Source of the DNA: an uncultured Ruminococcus sp.
GTDB taxonomy: Bacteria > Bacillota > Clostridia > Oscillospirales > CAG-272
NCBI GenBank assembly: GCA_902773455.1
Contig: CACYEW010000046.1
Location: 1 to 9,083 of the forward strand
Length of the DNA: 9,083 bases
Reading direction: 5' to 3'
Shown one piece after another: positions 1-6,000 of this stretch (positions are counted from its first letter, which is position 1; the number at the start of each line of letters is the position of its first letter). The notes under the pieces were generated by a model that was not told the origin of the DNA, did no database searches, and worked only from the letters and a program-made list of their open reading frames with translations. The translations under genes were made by a program, and so were the position numbers.

Positions 1-566
1 AAGCTTTTGTTTTTGATCTTACGGCTCAGCTTTGCGACGACGTAGCCGAGAGCGCACGACAGAATGAAGATTATAAGCGAAACGACCAGAATCATCATTA
101 TGCCGCCGACGACCGATGAAACGGATACGCCCGCGAAAATGAAATATATCGCGGACGCGGCGACAAGCGGCACCGCCGAATACATCAGTCCCACAAGATA
201 AACGCTGAGAAGCCGTGTGAACATGATGTATTTTACCGGTATCGGCATACTTAAAAGCAGATCGTTGTCTTTCGCCGCGTAAAGCGTCTGATAAGTGTTG
301 AAAACGCTGCCGAACGCGCCTATGACGAGGGCGAAAAGACCGATCATGGCGTAATAAAGCCAGCTGTTGCCCGTTTCGACGAGAGCGGGGCAGAGAGTAA
401 GACACAGCGGTACGCAGATCGTGCCGAAAACGTAGAGCAGAAGGAACGCAAACAGTACGAAAAGACCGACAGTCTGACCTTTAGACCTCACCGTATTCTT
501 TTTCTGATTGTAAAAATACGTACGGAAGATCTCGGTGAACTGCTTCTTCAAAAGAGACTTAAACAT
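1..566 (-). CDS. ABC-2 type transporter permease, N-terminal part (cut by left edge)
   Basis: Integral membrane subunit of an ABC transporter, working with the ATPase encoded just upstream. The visible 188 residues begin MFKSLLKKQF and contain about four hydrophobic helices (near residues 33-54, 69-89, 122-145 and 152-178). Between helices 2 and 3 is a cytoplasmic stretch, AAKDNDLLLSMPIPVKYI, with the 'D-LLLS-PIP' pattern typical of clostridial ABC-2 permeases; it is the likely coupling region. The basic KLSRKIKNK stretch follows helix 4 as the frame leaves the window. Two in-frame ATGs are adjacent (569 and 566). I chose 566 because it sits 7 bases from the GGAGG at 578-574, whereas 569 is only 4 bases away. 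The start overlaps the ATPase stop (TGATG), indicating translational coupling. The substrate cannot be told from this sequence. The family is fairly sure; the C-terminal part is missing only because of the window edge. Confidence 0.85.
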   Translation of the reverse strand, partial: MFKSLLKKQFTEIFRTYFYNQKKNTVRSKGQTVGLFVLFAFLLLYVFGTICVPLCLTLCPALVETGNSWLYYAMIGLFALVIGAFGSVFNTYQTLYAAKDNDLLLSMPIPVKYIMFTRLLSVYLVGLMYSAVPLVAASAIYFIFAGVSVSSVVGGIMMILVVSLIIFILSCALGYVVAKLSRKIKNKS

Positions 567-1273
567 CATTCTCCCTCCAGTTCAAGGAATACCTCTTCGA
601 GAGAATCGTCGCCCTTGACCTCTTCCATCGTGCCGCATCTTATGAGCTTGCCCTGCTTGATTATGGCGACTTTGTCGCAGAGCTTTTCGGCGACCTCGAG
701 AACGTGAGTCGAGAAGAATATCGCTCCGCCGTTTTCGCATACGCCGCGCATCATGCCTTTCATTATATGCGACGCTTTCGGGTCGAGACCGACGAAGGGC
801 TCGTCCATAACGATCAGCTTAGGCTCGTGAATCCACGCCGATATCAGCGTGAGCTTTTGCTTCATACCGTGCGAATACGCCGATATCACCTGACCGAGAT
901 CGTTCGTAAGACCGAATACCTCTGCGAGCTCGTCGATGCGCTTTTTTCTCACGTCGGCGGGAACCTTGAATATATCGGCGACGAAATTCAGATATTTTAT
1001 ACCGGTCATGAATTCGTAAAGGTCGGGATTGTCCGGTATATACGCGAGCTGCTTTTTGCATTCGACCGGATCGGTCTTTATCGACCGTCCGTTTATGTAT
1101 ATCTCGCCGGAGTCGAACTGCTGGATCCCCGCGACGGAGCGCAGAGTGGTCGTTTTTCCGGCTCCGTTATGACCTATGAAGCCGTATATCTCGCCCGGCT
1201 GTATGTGCAGCGTAAGATCGTCGACCGCCGCCTTGTCGCCGTATTTTTTCGTCAGATGTTCAATTCTAAGCAT
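566..1273 (-). CDS. ABC transporter ATP-binding protein (EcsA/ABC-2 type)
   Basis: Cytoplasmic ATPase of 235 residues, the usual length for a single-domain ABC-2 type subunit, powering the permease encoded downstream. Walker A is GHNGAGKT at 34-41. Walker B with the catalytic glutamate is LIVMDEP (Asp157, Glu158), followed by the D-loop GLD at 162-164, and the switch histidine is His190 in STHVL. The ABC signature is the variant YSHGMKQK at 133-140 in place of LSGGQ, and the usual Q-loop glutamine is replaced in the IPDNPDLYEF segment (79-88). Both variants occur in EcsA-like and bacitracin-type exporters, so they do not suggest a dead enzyme. The start at 1273 has AGGAG at 1284-1280 with a 6-base spacer. 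It is the first gene of a two-gene or longer operon behind its own sigma-A promoter. The substrate is unknown. Confidence 0.95.
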   Translation of the reverse strand: MLRIEHLTKKYGDKAAVDDLTLHIQPGEIYGFIGHNGAGKTTTLRSVAGIQQFDSGEIYINGRSIKTDPVECKKQLAYIPDNPDLYEFMTGIKYLNFVADIFKVPADVRKKRIDELAEVFGLTNDLGQVISAYSHGMKQKLTLISAWIHEPKLIVMDEPFVGLDPKASHIMKGMMRGVCENGGAIFFSTHVLEVAEKLCDKVAIIKQGKLIRCGTMEEVKGDDSLEEVFLELEGE

Positions 1274-1303
1274 AACCGTCTCCTTTTTGTTTTTCTTGGT
1301 ATG

Positions 1304-1332
1304 ATCATATCACATAAAACCGCTTTTGTCAA
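1304..1332 (-). promoter_or_regulatory. Sigma-A promoter of the ABC transporter operon
   Basis: On the minus strand TTGACA (1332-1327) is followed by a 17-base spacer and TATGAT (1309-1304). The -35 box is a perfect consensus match and the -10 box matches 5 of 6. Transcription should start near 1297, giving a leader of only about 24 bases before the ATPase start at 1273. It lies downstream of the CDF terminator, so the ABC operon appears to be a separate unit. Confidence 0.85.
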
Positions 1333-1361
1333 CATCTTTAAGGCTGAGCCGCGGCGGTGTG

Positions 1362-1393
1362 AAAAAGCCGGGACCGGAGTCTGCCGGTTCCGG
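1362..1393 (-). terminator. Rho-independent terminator of the CDF gene
   Basis: A 10-bp stem (1384-1393 with 1368-1377, one G-U pair, GC-rich CCGG blocks) with a 6-base loop is followed on the minus strand by C and five Ts (1366-1362). It begins 10 bases after the CDF stop codon at 1403. A T run also flanks the stem on the plus strand (1396-1401), so it could work in both directions, although no plus-strand gene ends here. Confidence 0.85.
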
Positions 1394-1402
1394 ACTTTTT
1401 TC

Positions 1403-2560
1403 TTATTCTTCTTCGTAATCGGCGTCCATTACCGCGGTTATTTCGTAATCGGGGAAAAGCGATCTTATCTTTCCGACCGCCGCGTCGAAGGTCTTCGATC
1501 TGTCTTTCGCCGTGAAGGCCACGACGAGATCGACGCGTATGGTCTTTTTGTTTTCGTCGACGTAAAACCCGTGAAGCTCGTGGATGTCCGGATCCTCGTA
1601 TACGGCGCGTTCCGCCGCGTCGAGCATACCTATGACGTCCTTGTCTCTCGTGTTGACGGGATAAATGCCTATCGCGGTCAGGTATACGTTATGCTTACGG
1701 TATACTTCCGCCGTTATCTCGCGTATCAGGCTGTCGAGCGCTCCGGCGCTGTACGTATCGGGTATGCTGATATGTATTGAACCGGTGAACATATCCGGTC
1801 CGTAGTTATGAAGCACGAGATCGTATGCGCCCGTTACGTCGGGAAAAGAGCAGACCGTTTCTTTTATCGCCGAGGAAAGCGCCGCGTCGGCGCTTTCGCC
1901 GAGTATGCGGGAAAGCGTTTTTCTGAGCATACTTACGCCGGATCTTATGATTATGAGCGATATCGCCGCGGCGAGCCACGCCTCGAGCGAAACGCCCCAG
2001 ATGAGATAGACCGCCGCCGCCGTAAGAGTCGAGAGGGCGATCACGGCGTCGAGAAGGGCGTCCTGCCCCGAATTGATAAGCGAATCGGAGCGGACCTTTT
2101 TGCCGACCTTTTTGAAATACAGCCCGAGAAATATCTTCACGAATACCGCCGACGAAACCGCGATCAGCACCGCAGGAGAATAGTCTGCGGCGACCGGCTC
2201 GATTATCTTTTTTATCGATTCCACGAGGGAGGTCAGACCGGCGTAAAGCACGATCACCGATATCAGCATCGCCGAGAGATACTCGATCCTGCCGTGACCG
2301 AAGGGGTGCTCTTTGTCGGGAGCCCTGACCGCGAGCTTCGCGCCGACTATCGTGATGATCGACGACGCCGCGTCGGAGAGGTTATTGACCGCGTCGAGAA
2401 CTATCGCTATCGAGTGCGAAACGATGCCGGAAACGGCTTTGAGGATCGAGAGAAAAATGTTGGAAAGTATTCCGACGATACTCGTTTTGATTATTATTTT
2501 ATTGCGTGATTTGGCGCTGATCTTTATCGTCGCGCCCGTATTTTCGGTTTTGTCACCCAT
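1403..2560 (-). CDS. Cation diffusion facilitator (CDF) family metal exporter with an extended C-terminus
   Basis: Inner-membrane exporter of divalent metal ions in exchange for protons, working as a dimer. The 385 residues hold six predicted helices between about residues 22 and 212 and the CDF hallmark HPFGHGRIE at 85-93. The transport-site positions read NxxxD in helix 2 (Asn59, Asp63) and DxxxD in helix 5 (Asp167, Asp171). That pattern is associated with manganese-type members rather than the HxxxD of zinc/cadmium members, so manganese is a reasonable guess but not proven. A cytoplasmic dimerisation domain follows (about 224-302, with His251, His263 and His290 at plausible metal positions). 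An additional domain of about 80 residues (304-385) looks like a second ferredoxin-like copy. The start at 2560 has a modest GGTGA ribosome site and lies 22 bases from a strong -10 box. It is monocistronic, ending in a terminator. Family certain, metal uncertain. Confidence 0.95.
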   Translation of the reverse strand: MGDKTENTGATIKISAKSRNKIIIKTSIVGILSNIFLSILKAVSGIVSHSIAIVLDAVNNLSDAASSIITIVGAKLAVRAPDKEHPFGHGRIEYLSAMLISVIVLYAGLTSLVESIKKIIEPVAADYSPAVLIAVSSAVFVKIFLGLYFKKVGKKVRSDSLINSGQDALLDAVIALSTLTAAAVYLIWGVSLEAWLAAAISLIIIRSGVSMLRKTLSRILGESADAALSSAIKETVCSFPDVTGAYDLVLHNYGPDMFTGSIHISIPDTYSAGALDSLIREITAEVYRKHNVYLTAIGIYPVNTRDKDVIGMLDAAERAVYEDPDIHELHGFYVDENKKTIRVDLVVAFTAKDRSKTFDAAVGKIRSLFPDYEITAVMDADYEEE

Positions 2561-2581
2561 ATTATCACCGCCCGATACTGC

Positions 2582-2610
2582 ATTATATTACGTGCTTTGG
2601 TTTTTTGCAA
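2582..2610 (-). promoter_or_regulatory. Sigma-A promoter of the CDF gene
   Basis: On the minus strand TTGCAA (2610-2605), a 17-base spacer and a perfect TATAAT (2587-2582). The start of transcription would be near 2575, about 15 bases before the ATG at 2560. That leaves no room for a metal-sensing riboswitch in the leader, so any metal control would have to act at the DNA level. Confidence 0.8.
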
Positions 2611-2642
2611 GTCTTTTTTGTAATTTTTCCTGCTTTTTCTTC

Positions 2643-2690
2643 TTCCGACGGAAAAAAGAACCGTCGGAAACCGGGTTTTTCCGGTTTCCG
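2643..2690. repeat. Two overlapping perfect palindromes (alternative hairpins)
   Basis: Hairpin 1 pairs TTCCGACGG (2643-2651) with CCGTCGGAA (2661-2669) around a 9-base A-rich loop. Hairpin 2 pairs CGGAAACCGG (2665-2674) with CCGGTTTCCG (2681-2690) around GTTTTT. The two share 2665-2669, so a single strand cannot form both fully. Neither is followed by a clean T run on either strand, and no gene ends here, so I do not call them terminators. They lie just upstream of the CDF -35 box and 18 bases before the first rightward promoter. Confidence 0.6.
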
Positions 2691-2707
2691 CTTCCATAAA
2701 TTACAGA

Positions 2708-2736
2708 TTGACATTCAGCCGCGAAAGGTGTAAAAT
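2708..2736 (+). promoter_or_regulatory. Upstream rightward sigma-A-like promoter (P1)
   Basis: A perfect TTGACA (2708-2713), a 17-base spacer and TAAAAT (2731-2736, 5 of 6). It points toward the giant gene and would give a leader of about 300 bases. It is weaker on the -10 side than P2 at 2845 and is followed at once by the operator-like repeat. Confidence 0.5.
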
Positions 2737-2740
2737 CAGG

Positions 2741-2754
2741 TTGCAAACGTGCAA
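2741..2754. promoter_or_regulatory. Operator-like inverted repeat with overlapping direct repeat
   Basis: TTGCA-AACG-TGCAA is a perfect 5-bp inverted repeat. The same bases also contain the direct repeat TGCAAAC at 2742-2748 and 2750-2756. It sits 4 bases after the P1 -10 box, across the expected start of P1 transcription, which is a natural position for a repressor. The half-site and central CG resemble LacI-family operators, but no regulator gene is visible here. Confidence 0.35.
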
Positions 2755-2792
2755 ACAAAGTAAAATGTGAAAAAAGTTTTGAACAATCACGG

Positions 2793-2844
2793 AAAATTTT
2801 AATAATTACGTAATAAAATTTTTTTATTTTTTTTTATATATTTA
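2793..2844 (+). promoter_or_regulatory. AT-rich tract, probable UP element of P2
   Basis: Nearly pure A and T from AAAATTTT at 2793 up to the -35 box of P2, with a run of 7 Ts and another of 9 Ts in 2819-2835. It embeds the perfect palindrome ATTACGTAAT (2805-2814). The flanking genes are of moderate GC. Its place directly upstream of a -35 box fits an UP element that binds the RNA polymerase alpha subunit, or intrinsically bent DNA. Confidence 0.5.
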
Positions 2845-2873
2845 TTGACAAATATTCGTGCGCGTGGTACAAT
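2845..2873 (+). promoter_or_regulatory. Main sigma-A promoter of the giant gene (P2)
   Basis: A perfect TTGACA (2845-2850), a 17-base spacer and TACAAT (2868-2873, 5 of 6), preceded by a strongly AT-rich tract. The start of transcription is expected near 2880, giving a leader of about 165 bases. This is the best-placed promoter for the gene at 3045. Confidence 0.8.
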
Positions 2874-2892
2874 AAAACAAAGCTGAATTTAT

Positions 2893-3033
2893 ATGCTGAA
2901 ACAGGAGTATCTTTTTTCGGACAAGTGTTTTTCAAATCACGGCGGCGCGGCATCTGCCAGACCGCGCAAAACGCTGACCGATAAGGCGTATACTGAAGGC
3001 AAAAACAGGTATTCAATACCGCTTCAATGCTAA
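2893..3033 (+). CDS. Possible leader peptide, 46 codons (speculative)
   Basis: An ATG at 2893 opens a frame of 46 codons beginning MLKQEYLFSDKCF and ending SIPLQC. Its stop TAA at 3031-3033 overlaps the AAGGAGG ribosome site of the giant gene, an arrangement that could couple their translation. The peptide is basic, without a membrane segment or a run of one amino acid that would indicate attenuation. Against it: no Shine-Dalgarno sequence is visible, the start would lie only about 13 bases after the predicted transcript start, and an open frame of this length is not rare by chance. Confidence 0.2.
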   Translation: MLKQEYLFSDKCFSNHGGAASARPRKTLTDKAYTEGKNRYSIPLQC

Positions 3034-3038
3034 GGAGG
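3032..3038 (+). promoter_or_regulatory. Strong ribosome binding site of the giant gene
   Basis: AAGGAGG with a 6-base spacer to the ATG at 3045. It is the decisive evidence for that start codon, which is also directly followed by a well-formed signal peptide. Confidence 0.95.
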
Positions 3039-3044
3039 AAAAGC

Positions 3045-6000
3045 ATGAGACAAGAAACAAGTTTGTTCAACAAAGCGTTGGCATTCGTGCTCTGCATGTT
3101 CGTTATGCTGTCGTCGATCAATCTTTCGGCGATAACGTATGCGGCTGAAGAAGCGACCGACTACAGAACGGTCAGCGAAGCAGAGCTTGTTGCCGACAAC
3201 TATGAGAGCCTGTCGAGCGGCGAAAAAGCGCTGCTCAAATCAGGTTATCTCGCGAGCAGAACGCTCACGTACCCGGTCCCGTCCGGCAGCGAGGGACTCG
3301 TATCGGTAAATCCCGGAACGAGAAAGATCACTGTAGCTCCGTACGAAAAAGACGGGTATGTATGGAATCCCGTTTACGCTTCCGTGGTTCACGGCGAAGA
3401 AAAAGACTTGGTCAAACTTACGGACGGCGAAGGCACGTTCTCGTATGAGGGCGCTGCTTATACTGTAGAAGTGATTTACGAGTTGCACATCGCAGTGGAT
3501 CAGGCAACTCAGGAAAAACTTCTCAACGATCCGTATCTGGTAGCCCGTCTGCTCGAAAACGGAGAAGAGCTCAGCAGATATGAATCTGATTTCGGCGCCA
3601 TATCCAATAACGTCGACGCGCTCGTATCGCTTACCGACGGATCGCTGCCATACGGTACCCGCATCACGACCGAGACAACGGTCAACGCCATCAACGATAT
3701 GGCTGCGCAGGCAGAAGCGAACGACGGCTTTCTCGATATCGAGAATATGCTTATCGATTACGGGTACGCGGAGTCGAAACTCGCATACCTGATCGAACAC
3801 GGCAGCGAACTCAAAGCCGAAGCCGCTAAGATCTACGAACAGATCGGTTACATCTACAACGATAAGGGCATTGCCACGATACTTGAACAGCTCAGCGACG
3901 GCAACAGCATCAAGAAAAAGGTCCGCGTCGTTCTCAGATCGCTGAACACGCTGCTCTCCAATCTCGAACCCACTGTCGAAGACGATTGGGCGATGCTCAC
4001 ATCCAACCCGCTCAAAGACGATCTGAGTGCAGAGGATTATGTCAGCCTTGACGCTCTTGCGGAAGCCGCTAACGCTTCTCTGCATGAAGAAGAGCTCAAA
4101 GAGAAACTCCTTGCCGATTCCACTACGATTTCCGTAAACGTGAATCAGCACACGGTAACGGTCGTCGTGTCGGCAGCGGTTATCAAACGGTCCTCGGTCG
4201 ACAACGCGACACCCGTTGCTCTTGAAGATCACTCCGCTGAGATCCGTCTTGCCGACGGAATGTCCGCCGAAGACGTTCTTGCAGCGATCGCCGCAAGCGG
4301 CTTAGAGCAGAACGCTCTCAACGCATGGGGCGAAATCAGCGAAGATAATTACGACAGAGCGGAAGACGAGATCGCCGGTGAACTCGTATCGGATATAACT
4401 TTCCGCATCAGATACACGCCGAAGGCTTACGACATATCGTACGACTTTGAAACCGCTCTTCCCACTTCCGTACCTTACGGATACAACCTGACTCTGCCGC
4501 TGCACGAAGGCAACGAACTCGTTTATGATTATAAAGTAAACGGCGAATCCTACCTGCAGGGCGAGATCGTAAGGATCACCGGCGCGACAGAGATCACCCG
4601 CACCGAGGGCAAACCGTGGAACGTACAGACGGTCGCCAAACTGGTCGCCCTCAGTTACTCCGATCAGCTTACGCCCGAAGAAGCCGCAGTGCTCAACGCG
4701 GTCGCGCTCAGAAGCGATTACATCCTTCTCAGAACGCCCAGCAACGATGACGAACTTGTTTCGATCTCGATCGTTAATGAAGACGGCGGCGACAGCGTGA
4801 ACGCAGCGACCAAAAAATACATGGTAGCCGCCCAGAACTACGCTTCCGGTCTTGCCGGACTTTCGTGGCAGGCCGTCAGCGGTAAAGCGATCGACGGAAC
4901 CGGCGCGGTAAAAGCTGAATTTACTTTCAACGGCGGTCTTGCGACGTTCACATCCGAATCGTTCGAAAAGGTCGACGTTGTATACAAACTCGTACTCGAC
5001 GGCGTCGTAGACGATCAGAAAGTGCTCGACACGCTCAATCTCCCGGGCATACTCGCGGAGCAGGCTGCCGAACAGAAAGAAAACATGGAGATCCTTAACG
5101 GGCTCTACTCCAAACTCGGTCAGCTGACCAGAGCCACGCTCAACCAGATCAAATTCGGCGTCGGCGGCAGCGACATGAGCGAAGAAGCGAAGGCGGCGGT
5201 CGAAGCCGTACTCCACGGATGCGTTGACGACAATGAAGCTAAGCTTTACCTTTACATCTACCTGACCGAATACCGCAAGAGCGGTCTTACCTACTATTAT
5301 CAGGATAACAACTACCTGCGTATCAGAAATCAGGTTGAGATACTCAACGCGAACCTGTCCACCATTTACAACGATCCGGAATTCCTGCCTTTGCTTCAGG
5401 ATATCGAGTATGAAGAATACTATGAACGTATTGCGGATATAATTTCGGATCTCAGCAGAGTAACTCTCAGCGATCCTCATGAAGCGATTAATACAGCCAG
5501 CCCCTCGCTTGCGGAACTCGTATCCGCGATCGAGCAGATAAATGAACCGAGAACGTTCATGCAGGCGAACGAAGAACTCGTTCTCACCAAGACGATCAAC
5601 GCGGCGCTCGGCGCTCTCGTTACCGTCAACGTTCAGGCGAAGAACAGCGCCGGCGAAGTTATAAAGAGCGGCGAAGGCACGATCGTCTTCGCACTCGACG
5701 AACCTCTTACCGACAGCGACATCGCGTCTCTGAACGCATTGATCGAAGAGATCGTAAATACGATCAAAATCGATACGGTCCATTATACGACATCCGATGA
5801 ACTCGGTATTGCGGCCGGTGATACTCTTAAGGGCAGCACGACGATAAACGTCGTCTACACTCCGAAGGAATACACCGTCAAGATCATCGGCGAAGAAGGT
5901 GCGCAGATCGGTGAAACGACGTTCAAGTACGACAATCCCACCATCATCCTTCCCGCCTGCGAAGAAGAAGGCAAACAGTACCGTTATACGGTATGCGGCG

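Larger units (their letters stand above)
2880..3044 (+). promoter_or_regulatory. Structured 5' leader of the giant gene
   Basis: About 165 bases lie between the predicted transcription start and the ATG. A GCGCGG/CCGCGC stem (2945-2950 with 2962-2967, loop of 11) and a small GGTAT/ATACC hairpin (3008-3012 with 3016-3020) are visible, the second ending 11 bases before the ribosome site. I compared it with the cyclic-di-GMP-I core and do not see that consensus. No riboswitch family is recognised. It also holds a 46-codon open frame. Confidence 0.4.

Noticed and set aside
1..6. HindIII site exactly at the window start
   Set aside because: A six-base site at the edge can be chance or a window choice; nothing else suggests a cloning junction.
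704..2509. Plus-strand open frames at 704-1780 and 1808-2509
   Set aside because: They are antisense to the ABC ATPase and the CDF gene, both of which have clear family motifs. One of them runs through a promoter and a terminator hairpin.
2561..2581. yybP-ykoY (manganese) riboswitch upstream of the CDF gene
   Set aside because: The predicted transcript start lies only about 15 bases before the start codon, so no aptamer can fit in the leader.
2643..2690. Rho-independent terminator
   Set aside because: No gene on either strand ends here and no T run follows the stems.
2741..2766. Third promoter TTGCAA / TAAAAT
   Set aside because: The spacer would be 14 bases, too short for sigma-A. The TTGCAA is better explained as part of the inverted repeat.
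3087..3095. Lipoprotein signal (Cys17 in the signal peptide)
   Set aside because: The residues before Cys17 are V-L, whereas a lipobox needs Gly, Ala or Ser directly before the cysteine. A normal signal peptidase I site follows at Ala33/Ala34.
2834..3121. Minus-strand open frame of 95 codons across the giant gene's promoter and start
   Set aside because: It overlaps the P2 promoter, the leader and the signal peptide region in antisense, has no supported start, and its hydrophobic part mirrors the signal peptide coding region.
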